A DNA stretch of 64,000 nucleotides from Actinomycetes bacterium (GTDB lineage Bacteria; Actinomycetota; Thermoleophilia; RBG-16-64-13): assembly GCA_024637095.1 (NCBI GenBank), contig JAGXFV010000028.1, forward strand, positions 62,001-126,000, in the 5' to 3' direction. The stretch's first letter is position 1; every line of letters begins with the position of its first letter. The notes under the pieces were generated by a model. That model saw only the letters and a list, made by a program, of their open reading frames with translations. It did no database searches and was not told the DNA's origin. The position numbers and the translations under genes are program-made. This document shows positions 29,363 to 39,697 of this stretch, one piece after another.

Positions 29363-30849
29363 CAGCTGGGCGACCCCGTCGATCCTGTCGGCTCGGCCAA
29401 CTCCGCAACCCGCCGGGCCGACTGCGCCCGCGCGAGGATGCGCTCGCGGGAAAGCCCGGATACCAGATAGAAGAGTTCGGGACCGGATTCGCGGCCGGTC
29501 AGCGCCACCCGTAGCGGCATGAAGACGGCCCTGCCCTTGAGCCCCTGCTCCTTGGCCCGCCCTCCGACCTCCTTCATCAGTTCGTGGCCCTGGTCGAGCG
29601 TGAGGAACTCCGCTTCGCGAGCCGCGCGGGCATCGTGCATTATCTGCATAACCGCCGCCACGCCGGGCGAACGCAGCTTTTCCACCAGCGCAGATTCGGC
29701 CGGGTCCATCTCTTCGATGAAGAGCCTGGCGAACTCGGGGGCGTCCTCCAGGATCACCAAGTTCGCCTGCAGCGCCGCGTTAGTCACGTTTCGTTGGTCG
29801 GGGTCGAGTTCGATGCCGACCTCATGCAGGTAGGGCCGAGTGAGCTCCGCCAGCTCTTCCACGGGCAGCTCGCGGATGTAGAGGCCGTTTAGCCAGTTGA
29901 GCTTGTCAATGTCGAAGATCGCCGGGCTCTTGGAGACGCGGCCCATGTCGAATGCCTCGACCAGTTCCTCCAATGTGAACTTCTCCCGCTCGTCGCCAGG
30001 ACTCCAGGAGAGGAGCGCCAGATAGTTGACCACCGCGGGCGCCAGATAGCCCATGTCGCGGAACTCCCCAATCGAGGTGGCGCCGTGGCGCTTGGAGAGC
30101 TTGCCTCCGTCCGCGCCGTGGATCAGCGAGTGATGCCCGTACTCGGGAGCGTCCTCGCCGAGCGCTTCGTAGAGCATCAGCTGCCGGGCTGTATTGGTGA
30201 TGTGGTCCTCGCCGCGGATGACGTGGGTGATTTTCATGCCGGCGTCGTCGATGACCACCGCGTAGTTGTAGGCGTAGCCGCCGTCGGTGCGCTTGATGAT
30301 GAAGTCGCCGATGACCTCGGAGGAGAAACTGATGGGTCCGTGGATCAGATCGCTGAAGGGCCAGTCCCCGGCGGGCACCTTGAACCTGACCGTTGCCTCT
30401 TCCCCGGCGGCGAGCCGCTGGGCCACCACTTCCGGAGGAATCCCCAGACAGAGGCGGTCGTACTTGGGCATCTCTCCGCAGGCGAGCTGCTCTTCCTTCA
30501 GCCGGTCGAGGCGCTCCTGCGTGCAGAAGCAGTGGTAGGCGTGGCCCGTGTCGAGCAAACGCCGGACGCCGTCCTCGTATAGCTCTCCGCGCTCGCTCTG
30601 CCGGTAGGGGCCGTGATCGCCGCCGGCGTCCGGACCCTCGTCGGCGGAAAGGCCGAGCCAGTGCAGATCACGGACGATGCTCTCCTCGTACTCTTGGCGG
30701 GAGCGCTTGACGTCGGTGTCCTCGATGCGCAGCACGAAGGTGCCCTCGTGGTGCCGGGCGAAGAGGTAGTTGTAGAGAGCCGTGCGGGCACTGCCGATGT
30801 GGAGTGTGCCCGTTGGGCTGGGTGCAAAGCGAACTCTTACTTTATCCAT
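29362..30849 (-). CDS. gltX: Glutamyl-tRNA synthetase
   Basis: 495 residues from ATG 30849. HIGH-type motif in FAPSPTGTLHIGSARTALYN near 8-27, zinc-site-like CFCTQERLDRLKEEQLACG near 108, GEDHITNTARQ near 215, and KLSKRHGATS (KMSKS equivalent) near 250. Long class I GluRS. Gene order gltX-cysS is typical of Firmicutes. The product feeds translation and C5 haem synthesis. Confidence 0.95.
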   Translation of the reverse strand: MDKVRVRFAPSPTGTLHIGSARTALYNYLFARHHEGTFVLRIEDTDVKRSRQEYEESIVRDLHWLGLSADEGPDAGGDHGPYRQSERGELYEDGVRRLLDTGHAYHCFCTQERLDRLKEEQLACGEMPKYDRLCLGIPPEVVAQRLAAGEEATVRFKVPAGDWPFSDLIHGPISFSSEVIGDFIIKRTDGGYAYNYAVVIDDAGMKITHVIRGEDHITNTARQLMLYEALGEDAPEYGHHSLIHGADGGKLSKRHGATSIGEFRDMGYLAPAVVNYLALLSWSPGDEREKFTLEELVEAFDMGRVSKSPAIFDIDKLNWLNGLYIRELPVEELAELTRPYLHEVGIELDPDQRNVTNAALQANLVILEDAPEFARLFIEEMDPAESALVEKLRSPGVAAVMQIMHDARAAREAEFLTLDQGHELMKEVGGRAKEQGLKGRAVFMPLRVALTGRESGPELFYLVSGLSRERILARAQSARRVAELAEPTGSTGSPS

Positions 30850-30888
30850 GGGGAAAATCCTACCATCTTGGCCCGAAGGCCAAGCCCC

Positions 30889-31854
30889 TCAGCGCTTTGA
30901 GGTGAGACAGCCGTCGGCCGGATCGATGGGCTCATCGCCGAGCACGGGGTCGATATGCACGGAAACGTCATCTACCTCGGGGATGTCGAGCAGCGCGAGA
31001 CGCACTCGCTGCTCCGCGTCGTGGACGGCAATCAGGCTCTCGTTGCGGTCGACCTCGAGGTGAAAGCTGACGTGCAGTTCGGGACCGCGGAAGTAGGTCT
31101 TGAGATCGTGAACAGCCCGCACCAGGCCCACGGAGCAGGCAATTTCCATCACCTGCTCCTCGATTTCCGCCGGCGCCGACCGTCCCACAATGTAGCCAAT
31201 GTTCTCCCAGAGCACCTCGACGGCGGTGCGTGCGACGAAGAGCGCTACCAGCAGGCTGAAGATCGGGTCGGCGGCGGGATATCCAAGAATTGCGGCCAGG
31301 TAGCCGATCAGCGCCGCCAGGGAGGCCAGTACGTCGGCGGCGGCGTCGGTTCCCACCGCGGCGAGCGCCGGCGAGTGCATCTGCGTCGCGCTACGTCGCG
31401 CGCGCAGCGCGACGTAGGCTTTGGCGGCCATGGAGAAGAGCAGCACCAGGATCGGCCAGACACTGGTTTCGATCTCTCCCGGGTTCCTCAGACCTTCGAC
31501 CCCGCGCATCACCAGTTCCCAGGCCACGAAAGCGATGGCCAGGCCGATAACCAGGCTGATCAGGGGTTCGAGCGCGCGGTGGCCCTGTGGGTGGCCGCGG
31601 TCCGCCGGTTGGAGTGAGAAGCGCATGCCCACCAGCAGCACCAGGCTATATGCGGTGTCGGCCAGCGAATTCACGGCATCGGCGGTCACCGCCAAGCTTC
31701 CGGTCGTCACCCCGACCGCCCCTTTGACCACCATCAGCACCGCATTGACGATGAGGTTGAGGAGGGTGAACCGTCGGGAGATCTCGCGCTTTTCGATCAG
31801 TTGATGGTGGCGCTTGGCCTCAACCAGATTGTCTTCGCGCATCAGCGCGGGCAC
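30889..31854 (-). CDS. Cation diffusion facilitator family transporter
   Basis: 321 residues from GTG 31854 with AAGGGAG upstream. Six transmembrane helices (~28-215) are followed by a cytoplasmic domain (PAEIEEQVMEIACSVG to end). TM2 reads TADAVNSLADT (N-xxx-D) and TM5 GTDAAADVLAS (D-xxx-D). Zinc CDFs normally have histidine in TM5 (HxxxD), whereas Mn types have DxxxD, so Mn2+ or Fe2+ export is suggested. It is inserted between ispF and gltX on the same strand and is the only gene foreign to the conserved block. Confidence 0.88.
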   Translation of the reverse strand: MPALMREDNLVEAKRHHQLIEKREISRRFTLLNLIVNAVLMVVKGAVGVTTGSLAVTADAVNSLADTAYSLVLLVGMRFSLQPADRGHPQGHRALEPLISLVIGLAIAFVAWELVMRGVEGLRNPGEIETSVWPILVLLFSMAAKAYVALRARRSATQMHSPALAAVGTDAAADVLASLAALIGYLAAILGYPAADPIFSLLVALFVARTAVEVLWENIGYIVGRSAPAEIEEQVMEIACSVGLVRAVHDLKTYFRGPELHVSFHLEVDRNESLIAVHDAEQRVRLALLDIPEVDDVSVHIDPVLGDEPIDPADGCLTSKR

Positions 31855-31920
31855 AGCGGCTCCCTTGGAGGCGTCGGTCGGAGACGGGCGTCTACGGCCT
31901 GATGCGTGTGCGTCGGCCGG

Positions 31921-32394
31921 TTAGGGGTGGAACACCAAGGCTACGGCATAGGCCATGATACCCTCGCGCCTGCCGGTGAATCCCAGACCCTCGGTGGTGG
32001 TCCCCCGGATGCCCACCTGCTGCGCCTCTATGCCCAGAGCCCGGGACACCCGGCTGCGCATTTCTTGGCGGTGAGGCGCGATCTTGGGCGTCTCGCAGAC
32101 GACCACCACGTCCAGGTTGGCGACCCTCATCCCCCGCTCATCGAGCAGCTCCCCCACGCGTTCCAGCAGGCCGATGCTATCCGCGCCGGAGAAGGTCGGG
32201 TCGGTGTCGGGGAAGTAGTGACCGATGTCTTCCAGGCCGGCGGCGCCCAGGAGAGCGTCCATCACCGCGTGGGTCAACACGTCCGCGTCGCTGTGGCCGG
32301 CGAGTCCGTCCCTCTCCCGCAGGCGCACGCCGCCCAGGACCAGCGGTCGGTCGGCGGCGAAAGCGTGGGCGTCGACCCCCATGCCCACCCTCAT
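31921..32394 (-). CDS. ispF: 2-C-methyl-D-erythritol 2,4-cyclodiphosphate synthase
   Basis: 157 residues. ATG 32394 is chosen; its ATGA overlaps the ispD stop. Seen: MGVDAHAF (DxH metal motif) near 5-12, HSDADVLTHAVMDALLGAAG near 34, GLEDIGHYFPDTDP near 54, and a C-terminal RGTTTEGLGFTGRREGIMAYAV. It makes MEcPP in the MEP isoprenoid pathway. Normal length and coupled to ispD. Confidence 0.95.
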   Translation of the reverse strand: MRVGMGVDAHAFAADRPLVLGGVRLRERDGLAGHSDADVLTHAVMDALLGAAGLEDIGHYFPDTDPTFSGADSIGLLERVGELLDERGMRVANLDVVVVCETPKIAPHRQEMRSRVSRALGIEAQQVGIRGTTTEGLGFTGRREGIMAYAVALVFHP

Positions 32395-33092
32395 CGGCGC
32401 TCCGCGAGAATGAACTCGGCCAGGCGCACGTCCAGGGAGCGAGTCACCTTGAGGTTCTCGGCGAGGCCCTCGACCAGCGCGACCCTGCCGCCTAAGCGCT
32501 CGACCAGGGAGGAATCGTCGGTGGCCGAGCGCAGCACCTCTTCCTCGGCGGCGTAGGCCCGCCGCAGCGTCTCGGCCCGGAAGATCTGGGGAGTCTGGGC
32601 CTGCCACACCCGGCCCCGGGCCGGTGTCTCGCGCACGACACCAGCCCCGTCGACCAATTTGATGGTGTCGATGCTCGGGATGCCCAGGATCACGCCGTCC
32701 AGAGTCTCGTCCGCGGCCAAGCGGTGCTTGGCGGCCCCGATCTCTCCGCAACCGATCAGCGGGCGGGCGCCGTCGTGAACGCCCAGCAAAGCGAACGGCC
32801 CCGCCGCCGCGAGCGCGTCCAGGCCGTTCCGCACCGAGATGGAGCGCTCGAAGCCGCCACCCACCACGTCCACCACCTTGTCGAAGCGCTCGGCGACGAT
32901 CTCCCGCGTGCAGTAGCTCACGTCCTCGGAATTGACCACCACCACGAGCGCATCAACCTCTTCGCACGCGTCGAGCGCCGCGATGGTGCGTTGGACCATG
33001 GGGACGCCGAGGAGGGGCAGGTACTGCTTGGACCCGTCCAGTCCGAGCCGGGTACCGTGACCCCCCGCGGTGACCACCAGTCCCAGAGTCAC
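32391..33092 (-). CDS. ispD: 2-C-methyl-D-erythritol 4-phosphate cytidylyltransferase
   Basis: 233 residues. N-terminal CTP-binding loop VVTAGGHGTRLGLDGSKQYLPLLG at 6-29 (the usual AAGxGxR is TAGGHGTR), VHDGARPLI near 103, and ARGRVWQAQTPQIFR near 157. It forms CDP-ME in the MEP pathway. It overlaps ispF by 4 bp downstream and the PIN/TRAM gene by 4 bp upstream. Confidence 0.95.
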   Translation of the reverse strand: MTLGLVVTAGGHGTRLGLDGSKQYLPLLGVPMVQRTIAALDACEEVDALVVVVNSEDVSYCTREIVAERFDKVVDVVGGGFERSISVRNGLDALAAAGPFALLGVHDGARPLIGCGEIGAAKHRLAADETLDGVILGIPSIDTIKLVDGAGVVRETPARGRVWQAQTPQIFRAETLRRAYAAEEEVLRSATDDSSLVERLGGRVALVEGLAENLKVTRSLDVRLAEFILAERR

Positions 33093-34132
33093 GAGGCCAA
33101 CTTGGAGAAAACCATCTTGCCTGAGGGATTCTGCAGCACCGACGTGACCTCGACTTCCACGTCCTGCCCCATCTTACGACGGCCGCCCTCGACCACGACC
33201 ATGGTGCCGTCGTCCAGATAGGCAACGCCCTGGTCTTGTTCCTTGCCCTCGCGGATGACGTGCACCGCCAGACTCTCCCCGGGAAGCACCACCGGCTTCA
33301 CGGCGTTCGCGAGCATGTTGACGTTCAGCACGTCCACGCCCTGTATCTGGGCGATCTTGTTGAGGTTGTAGTCCGTGGTCACGATGCTGGCCCCGATATC
33401 CTTGGCCAGCTTCAGAAGCTTGGCGTCGACCTCGCTCAGATTGGGATAGTCGCGGTCGGTGATCACTACGCGATCGTAGGCGGCCTGCAGCGAGCGCACC
33501 GTCTCCAGCCCCCGCCTTCCCCGGGCCCGTTTGAGCGGTTCGGCGGAGTCGGCTATCGACTGCAGCTCCTCCAGCACGAACTCGGGAATGACGATGTCAC
33601 CCTCGATGAAGTGGGTCGGCACGATGTCACCTATGCGGCCGTCGATTATCGCCGAGGTATCAAGGATCTTCCCCGCGGGATGGTCCTCCGATTCTTCGAC
33701 CTCCCGGCTGCGCACTCCGAGCATCCGGCTGATATCTCCGTGCCGGCGATAGGCGAGATACGAGAAGATGTAAGCCGTAAGGGCGAAGATGACCGGGGGC
33801 AAGAAGACGCCCACCACCGGCAGATCCTTGACGGCAAGACTCCCCAGAGCACCCACGGCGAGACCCAAAAGCAGGCCCACGCTGGTGACGATGAGGGCGG
33901 CCCCGCTGATTTTGGCGGTCGCCCGGTCGAGGCCCGAACTCATTCTGACTACCTGGCGACCCAAGAGGCCACCGAGAACGGCGCCGACGAGTCCGCCCGT
34001 GAGTACAGCCAGGCTTATGAGAAGGACGTTAGTAACATCGGATAAAGACGTTTGACCCAGGCCCAGGCTGACCAGTTGGTAGCCGGCGACCCCGCCGAGC
34101 ACGGCAAGAATCACTCGCAGGAGCAAAACCAT
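33089..34132 (-). CDS. Membrane PIN-TRAM domain protein (YacL family)
   Basis: 347 residues. ATG 34132 is chosen for the excellent upstream AAAGGAGGT. Four transmembrane segments span ~1-125 (VLLLRVILAVLGGVAGYQLV; NVLLISLAVLTGGLVGAVLG; and two more). The PIN nuclease domain has KILDTSAIIDGRI (catalytic Asp) near 150 and VITDRDYPNLSEVDAKLLKLA near 230, with IVTTDYNLNKIA near 255. A C-terminal TRAM domain follows from EGKEQDQGVAYLDDGTM. Bacillus YacL is the relative. A predicted membrane RNase of unknown target. Confidence 0.9.
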   Translation of the reverse strand: MVLLLRVILAVLGGVAGYQLVSLGLGQTSLSDVTNVLLISLAVLTGGLVGAVLGGLLGRQVVRMSSGLDRATAKISGAALIVTSVGLLLGLAVGALGSLAVKDLPVVGVFLPPVIFALTAYIFSYLAYRRHGDISRMLGVRSREVEESEDHPAGKILDTSAIIDGRIGDIVPTHFIEGDIVIPEFVLEELQSIADSAEPLKRARGRRGLETVRSLQAAYDRVVITDRDYPNLSEVDAKLLKLAKDIGASIVTTDYNLNKIAQIQGVDVLNVNMLANAVKPVVLPGESLAVHVIREGKEQDQGVAYLDDGTMVVVEGGRRKMGQDVEVEVTSVLQNPSGKMVFSKLAS

Positions 34133-34203
34133 CGACACACCTCCTTTCTTGCGCGTGTCCAGTCGCCTCGGCATCGAGGCGTATGTGGTTGTTGAATCGA
34201 AGG

Positions 34204-34722
34204 CTATTCTTCTTCCTCTACTGAGAAATCGGCGTCCTCGCAGATCTGCTCCAGAATCACCTCCAGGAATTGCATGGCATCGGCCTCGGGTACCGCCTTC
34301 GCATACATCAGCTCCGAAGCGAGGATCTTCTTTACCCGGCCGAACATCTGCTTCTCACCGGTGGAAAGACCCTTGTCCGAATCGCGCAGCGCCAGGTTGC
34401 GCACCACCTCGGCCACCTCGAAGATGTCGCCGGTCTTGATCTTGTCCCGGTTGTGCTTGTAGCGGCGGTTCCAATTCTGCGGCATCTTGGAGGGATCACC
34501 GCGAAGCACCGCTTCGACCTCTTCGACCAGAGCCTCGGGAACCACCGCGCGGATGCCCGCCTGTTCCGCCGCGTCCGAAGGCACCATCACCGTCATGTCG
34601 TTGTGGATGATGCGGATCTTCAGATAGACCTTGCTCTCACCGGCGAGGTCCTTATCCATGACCTCGAGGACCTCACCGGCCCCGTGATGGGGATAGACCA
34701 CGTGGTCTCCTACCTTGAACAA
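34204..34722 (-). CDS. carD: CarD/CdnL-family RNA polymerase-binding regulator
   Basis: 172 residues from TTG 34722 with AAAGGAGAGG upstream. N-terminal RID domain (FKVGDHVVYPHHGAGEVLEV) that binds the beta subunit, and a C-terminal helical DNA-binding domain (NWNRRYKHNRDKIKTGDIFEV, with the Trp that stabilises open complexes near 85). It stabilises RNAP open complexes at housekeeping promoters. The order disA-carD-PIN/TRAM-ispD is seen in Clostridia and, in part, in actinobacteria. Confidence 0.92.
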   Translation of the reverse strand: MFKVGDHVVYPHHGAGEVLEVMDKDLAGESKVYLKIRIIHNDMTVMVPSDAAEQAGIRAVVPEALVEEVEAVLRGDPSKMPQNWNRRYKHNRDKIKTGDIFEVAEVVRNLALRDSDKGLSTGEKQMFGRVKKILASELMYAKAVPEADAMQFLEVILEQICEDADFSVEEEE

Positions 34723-34755
34723 ATGCCTCTCCTTTCGTTGCTTATCATGCGCCCA

Positions 34756-35835
34756 CTAGCCGTAGCGCTCCAACAGGTTGAGCTCCCGTAGCCGCAGGAA
34801 GCCCTCCTTGATGTCGTGTGCCCGCGCGGAGCCCACCCCGTCCACGTCGGCGAGCTCCTCCGTCGTCGCCTGCATGATCTCCTCCAACCGGCCGAACTCG
34901 GCCACCAGGTTGGCGATGACCGATTTGGGCAGGCGCGGGATCTTGCGCAACATACGGTAGCCTCGGGGCGAGAGTTGATGCTCGAAGGCATCCACCTCGT
35001 GGAATCCCAGGATTCTGGTAATCGGGTCGAGGGTGAGTAGCTCCTCGTTGGAAAGGGTCGACAGATCGGCCGCCGCCTCGTCCACGAAAAGCCCTGCTTC
35101 TTCCGGCACGTAGTCCATCAGCACAGCGCGCAGGTCCTCGCGCACGTCGACCATCAGCTCCTCGAGCTGCATCTCGATCAAGCGGCCCTGCGACCCCAGC
35201 TCGATGATGTATCGCTCGATTTCGCGGGCGATTCGCAGCACCATCTCGGAGCGTTGGACCACGCTGAGCACGTCGTAGAGGGTGACCGCGTCCTCGAACT
35301 CCAGGGCGCTCAGGGAAGTCGACACCTGACTGAGCCGTGACTTGTACTTCTCCAGCGCCTGCAGGGCCTGATTGGCCTTGGAAAGGATGACTCGGATCTC
35401 CTCGAGCACGTAACGCATGCTGTCCACATAGAGAGTCAAAACGTCGCGGGCCGCGGAGATCGAGATGACCAGCGCGTCGATCTGCTTGGCCACTCGTTCT
35501 GCCGTGCGGTGCCGGGTGCCGGTCTCGCTGGAGTAGATCGCGGGATTTGGGACCAGTTGCACATTGGCGTGCATCATCTGGCTGCCGTCTCGGTTCAGGA
35601 TGATGGCGCCGTCCATCTTGGCCAACTCGTAAAGGATCATGGGGCTGAAGTCGACGTCGATGGAGATGCCGCCCGAGATGAGCGGAGCAACCTCTTCCTC
35701 GTCGGCAAGTACCAGGAGGCCCCCAGTACGTGCCCGCACGATGTTGTCCAAGGCCTCCCTAATCTGGGATCCCGGCGCCACCAGCTGCATGGCTTCGATC
35801 AGCCGGTCCGAAGTGATCAAGTGACGCTTAACCAA
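34756..35835 (-). CDS. disA: DNA integrity scanning diadenylate cyclase DisA
   Basis: 359 residues. DAC domain with KMDGAIILNRDGSQMMHANV near 73 (DGA catalytic) and ETGTRHRTAERVAKQ near 105 (RHR). Long helical spine ~145-285 and a C-terminal HhH DNA-binding domain (LEEIMQATTEELADVDGVGSARAHD near 315). It synthesises c-di-AMP and senses branched DNA. It overlaps the radA stop by 8 bp; RadA is a known partner. Confidence 0.95.
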   Translation of the reverse strand: MVKRHLITSDRLIEAMQLVAPGSQIREALDNIVRARTGGLLVLADEEEVAPLISGGISIDVDFSPMILYELAKMDGAIILNRDGSQMMHANVQLVPNPAIYSSETGTRHRTAERVAKQIDALVISISAARDVLTLYVDSMRYVLEEIRVILSKANQALQALEKYKSRLSQVSTSLSALEFEDAVTLYDVLSVVQRSEMVLRIAREIERYIIELGSQGRLIEMQLEELMVDVREDLRAVLMDYVPEEAGLFVDEAAADLSTLSNEELLTLDPITRILGFHEVDAFEHQLSPRGYRMLRKIPRLPKSVIANLVAEFGRLEEIMQATTEELADVDGVGSARAHDIKEGFLRLRELNLLERYG

Positions 35836-37198
35836 TGAGCTCCTCCACTGCTTCCCGCACGCTTGTCACCGGCACGAGTTCCAACTCGCGGGGCAAGGCG
35901 GTTCCCAACCGCTCGAGTTCCGCCGCCGTGCGCTTGGCCACTGCCACCCGCGTGTATCCCCGACGGGTGAGCTCCGCGACGCGGCGCTCCGCCCGATTGA
36001 CGTGCCGCACCTCTCCGGTCAGACTGACTTCTCCCAGCGCCGCCGCACCGGACCGAAGTGGCTTGTCCCGCCAGGCCGAAGCCAGGCTGAGCGCCACCGG
36101 GAGGTCGGCGGCCGGATCGTCCAGCGTAAGCCCTCCGGCTACGTTCAAGAAGACGTCACAGTCTCCCAGCGCGAGACCGGCGCGCCGGGAGAGCACGGCC
36201 ACCAGCATGGCCAGCCGGTTACGGTCGACCCCCCGCGTCACGTGGCGCGGCGAAGGGAAACCCGTGGGCACCACCAGCGCCTGGACTTCCGCCAGGAGGC
36301 AACGGCTGCCCTCCAGCGCCGCCACCACCGAAGCGCCGGGGAGCGCCTGCGCCGATTCCAGAAAGAGCTCGCTGGGGTCCTCCACGCCCTCCAAGCCGCG
36401 GTCGGTCATCTGAAAGACCCCGACCTCATTGGTCGAGCCGAACCGGTTCTTCACCGCCCGCAGAATCCGGTAGTCCTGCCCGCGCTCGCCCTCGAAGGCC
36501 AGCACGGAGTCGACCAGATGCTCGAGCACCCGAGGACCGGCCAAGTCGCCGGACTTGGTCACGTGTCCCACGAGGACCAGGGCGATGCCTTCGGTTTTCG
36601 CCACGCGGACGAGTTGTCCTGTGACTTCGCGTATCTGCGAAACCGACCCCGGGGCCGACGACAGTTCCGCCGACCAGAGCATCTGCACCGAATCCACCAC
36701 GCAGACCTGAGGCAGATGTTCCTGCAGACAAGCAATGACCGCGCCCGCCTCGGTTTCGGTGATCATGCGCATGGACGTGGCGCCTGGCGAGATGCGGTCG
36801 GCCCGCATGCGGACCTGCTCCGGGGATTCCTCTCCAGAAACGAGAAGAACCGACACCTGCGCCCGATCCAGCTGAAGCATGGCCTGTAGCAGCAGGCTGC
36901 TCTTGCCGATTCCCGGCTCTCCGCCCAGGAGAACGACCGAGCCGCGCACCAGACCGCCTCCGAGAACCCGGTCGAACTCCCCCACTCCGGTGGGAATCCG
37001 CTCGCCTTGGCCGGCGACGACCTCCTGCAGGCGGAAGGGTGCCGCGGCCGGAGCCGGACGGCGCCCTCCCTTCACCTCTCGCGAGACGACCTCTTCGACC
37101 AGAGTGTTCCACTCCCCACAGTCCGGGCAGCGGCCAAGCCACCGAGGACTCTGGTAGCCACAGTTGCTGCAGACATGGAGGCTTCTGGTCTTGGCCAC
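35828..37198 (-). CDS. radA: DNA repair protein RadA
   Basis: 456 residues. N-terminal zinc finger CSNCGYQSPRWLGRCPDCG at 10-28, RecA-like Walker A GGEPGIGKSSLL near 95, KNRFGSTNEVGVF near 252 (RadA signature), and a Lon-like C-terminal domain. A hexameric branch-migration helicase in recombination. It is followed by disA with an 8-bp overlap and lies 17 bp after clpC. Confidence 0.95.
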   Translation of the reverse strand: MAKTRSLHVCSNCGYQSPRWLGRCPDCGEWNTLVEEVVSREVKGGRRPAPAAAPFRLQEVVAGQGERIPTGVGEFDRVLGGGLVRGSVVLLGGEPGIGKSSLLLQAMLQLDRAQVSVLLVSGEESPEQVRMRADRISPGATSMRMITETEAGAVIACLQEHLPQVCVVDSVQMLWSAELSSAPGSVSQIREVTGQLVRVAKTEGIALVLVGHVTKSGDLAGPRVLEHLVDSVLAFEGERGQDYRILRAVKNRFGSTNEVGVFQMTDRGLEGVEDPSELFLESAQALPGASVVAALEGSRCLLAEVQALVVPTGFPSPRHVTRGVDRNRLAMLVAVLSRRAGLALGDCDVFLNVAGGLTLDDPAADLPVALSLASAWRDKPLRSGAAALGEVSLTGEVRHVNRAERRVAELTRRGYTRVAVAKRTAAELERLGTALPRELELVPVTSVREAVEELIG

Positions 37199-37215
37199 CT
37201 GGCTCTTCCCGTAAC

Positions 37216-39693
37216 CTATTTGACCTCTTCGCCGACCAGTATCTCGGACCGGTCCAGCACCTCGCTGATAACGAGTTGGTCGCCGTCACGAGTCATCACA
37301 ACAGTGCTGCCCGAGGGGATCTCTCCCGAGAGCACCTTGTCGGCGATCATGTCCTCCACGTAGCGTTGGATCGCACGGCGCAGAGGCCGAGCGCCCATCG
37401 CCGGGTCGTAGCCCACCTCGACCAGGAACTCCTTGGCTTCCTGGGTGAGCTCCACATTGAGGCCGCGATCCTTGAGCCGATCGCGGATACGAGCCATCAT
37501 CAGTTCGACGATGCTCATGATCTGATCCCGGCTCAACTTGTGGAAGACGATGATCTCGTCGATCCGGTTGAGAAATTCCGGCCGAAACACTTTCTTGAGC
37601 TCGCCCATGACCCGGCTCTTCATCTCGCCGTAGTCCATGCCGCCCTCCATGATGGGCTCGCCGAAGCCGAGCACCTGGCCCTTGGAGATGGTGGCCGCAC
37701 CGATGTTGGAGGTCATGATCAGGATCGTGTTGCGGAAGTCGACCGTGCGTCCCTGCGCATCCGTCAGCCGTCCGTCCTCCAGAATCTGGAGAAGGATGTT
37801 GAAGACGTCGGGGTGGGCCTTCTCGATCTCATCGAGGAGCACCACTGAATAGGGACGGCGGCGCACCGCTTCGGTCAGTTGACCGCCCTCCTCGTAGCCC
37901 ACGTATCCGGGAGGCGAACCCACCAGCCGGCTCACCGCATGCTTCTCCATGTACTCGGACATGTCGATCTGCAGCAACGCGTCCTGGTCGCCGAAGAGGA
38001 ACTCGGCGAGGGTGCGCGCCAGTTCGGTCTTACCCACGCCCGAGGGGCCCAGGAAGACGAATGAGCCACCGGGCCGCTTGGGGTCCTTGAGCCCCGCCCG
38101 CGAGCGGCGGATGGCCTTGGAGACCGCGTTCAGTGCCTCGTCCTGACCCACCACCCGCTTGTGCAGCTCTTCCTCCATGCGGAGCAGCTTCTTCGTCTCG
38201 GCTTCGGTCAGCTTCACCACTGGGATGCCGGTCCACATGGCAACGATCTCGGCGATCTCGTCTTCGCCGATGGCGGCGCGGACGCCTTCCTCGTCGTTGC
38301 TCTTCCAGCGCTCTTCCATCTCTTTCTTCTCGTTGATCAGACGGCGCTCCCGGTCGCGCAGGTTGGCCGCCTTCTCGAACTCCTGCCCCTCGATGGCCGC
38401 TTCCTTTTCCTTGCGCACCGTCTGGATGCGCTCTTCGAGCTCGCGGTAGTCGGGCGGCGCGGTCATCGTCTGGATGCGTTTGCGCGATGCCGCTTCGTCA
38501 ACCAGGTCGACGGCCTTGTCGGGCAGAAAGCGGTCGCTGATATAGCGGTCGGCCAGGTAGGCCGCGGCGTCGATGGCCTCATCTGAGATGCTGATGCGGT
38601 GGTGGGCCTCATAACGGTCGCGCAGGCCCTTGAGGATCTCGCTGGTTTCTTCCACCGAAGGCTCACGCACCATTATCTGCTGGAAGCGCCGCTCCAGGGC
38701 CGCGTCACGCGCCAGGTACTTGCGGTACTCGTCCACGGTGGTGGCACCGATTGTCTGAATTTCGCCGCGCGCCAGCGCGGGCTTGAGAATCGAGGCTGCA
38801 TCGATGGCGCCCTCGGCCGCACCGGCGCCCACCAGGTTATGGATCTCGTCAATGAAGAGGATGATGTCGCCGCGCTCGCCGATTTCCTTCATCACCTTTT
38901 TCAGGCGCTCCTCGAACTCGCCGCGGTACTTGGAACCCGCGACCAGGGCGCCCAGGTCGAGCGTGAAGATCTGCTTGTCCTTAAGCAGTTCGGGCACATC
39001 GTGCTCGGCAATGCGCTTGGCCAAGCCTTCGACCACGGCGGTCTTACCCACGCCGGGCTCGCCGACCAAAACCGGGTTGTTCTTGGTGCGTCGCGAGAGG
39101 ATCTGCATGACCCGCTCGATCTCGGTTTGCCGGCCGACTACCGGGTCCAGCTTGTCTTCTTCGGCGTATTTGGTCAGATTACGGCCGAACTGCTCCAGCA
39201 CTTTGGAACCCTTCTTGCCGCCGGGCGCAGCGCCCTCGGTTTTCTGACCCCGGCGCGTGGGGCCGGAGAGAACGCGCATGACTTCCTGCCGGATGCGGTC
39301 GGCATCGGCGTCCAGGTCGTTGAGGATGCGGGCGGCGACGCCCTCGCTCTCACGAACCAGGCCGAGCAGGATGTGCTCGGTACCGATGTAGTTGTGGCCA
39401 AGCGATAGCGCTTCGCGCAGGGCCAGTTCCAGCACCTTCTTGGCTCGAGGGGTGAAGGGGATCTGACCTTGAGCCTCGTGCTCGCCCTCCCCCACGATGC
39501 GCATGATCTCTCCGCGGACGTCTTCCAGGGAAACTTCCAATCCGCTGAGCACACGGGCCGCGACGCCGTCGCCCTCGCGCAAGAGGCCGAGCAGCAGGTG
39601 CTCGGTGCCAATATAGTTGTGCTTCAGCTCCCGCGCCTCTTCCTGGGCGAGAACTACCACCTGTCGCGCGCGCTCGGTAAAGCGTTCAAACAT
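37216..39693 (-). CDS. clpC: AAA+ chaperone ClpC
   Basis: 825 residues. Clp_N repeats ~5-145, AAA-1 Walker [14 protein letters not shown] near 215, a UVR-like motif ([19 protein letters not shown]) in the M domain near 430, AAA-2 Walker [17 protein letters not shown] near 550, and C-terminal D2-small. It unfolds substrates for ClpP; in Bacillus it recognises arginine-phosphorylated proteins made by McsB. It lies immediately after the mcsA-mcsB pair. Confidence 0.96.
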   Translation of the reverse strand: MFERFTERARQVVVLAQEEARELKHNYIGTEHLLLGLLREGDGVAARVLSGLEVSLEDVRGEIMRIVGEGEHEAQGQIPFTPRAKKVLELALREALSLGHNYIGTEHILLGLVRESEGVAARILNDLDADADRIRQEVMRVLSGPTRRGQKTEGAAPGGKKGSKVLEQFGRNLTKYAEEDKLDPVVGRQTEIERVMQILSRRTKNNPVLVGEPGVGKTAVVEGLAKRIAEHDVPELLKDKQIFTLDLGALVAGSKYRGEFEERLKKVMKEIGERGDIILFIDEIHNLVGAGAAEGAIDAASILKPALARGEIQTIGATTVDEYRKYLARDAALERRFQQIMVREPSVEETSEILKGLRDRYEAHHRISISDEAIDAAAYLADRYISDRFLPDKAVDLVDEAASRKRIQTMTAPPDYRELEERIQTVRKEKEAAIEGQEFEKAANLRDRERRLINEKKEMEERWKSNDEEGVRAAIGEDEIAEIVAMWTGIPVVKLTEAETKKLLRMEEELHKRVVGQDEALNAVSKAIRRSRAGLKDPKRPGGSFVFLGPSGVGKTELARTLAEFLFGDQDALLQIDMSEYMEKHAVSRLVGSPPGYVGYEEGGQLTEAVRRRPYSVVLLDEIEKAHPDVFNILLQILEDGRLTDAQGRTVDFRNTILIMTSNIGAATISKGQVLGFGEPIMEGGMDYGEMKSRVMGELKKVFRPEFLNRIDEIIVFHKLSRDQIMSIVELMMARIRDRLKDRGLNVELTQEAKEFLVEVGYDPAMGARPLRRAIQRYVEDMIADKVLSGEIPSGSTVVMTRDGDQLVISEVLDRSEILVGEEVK

Positions 39694-39697
39694 CGTC

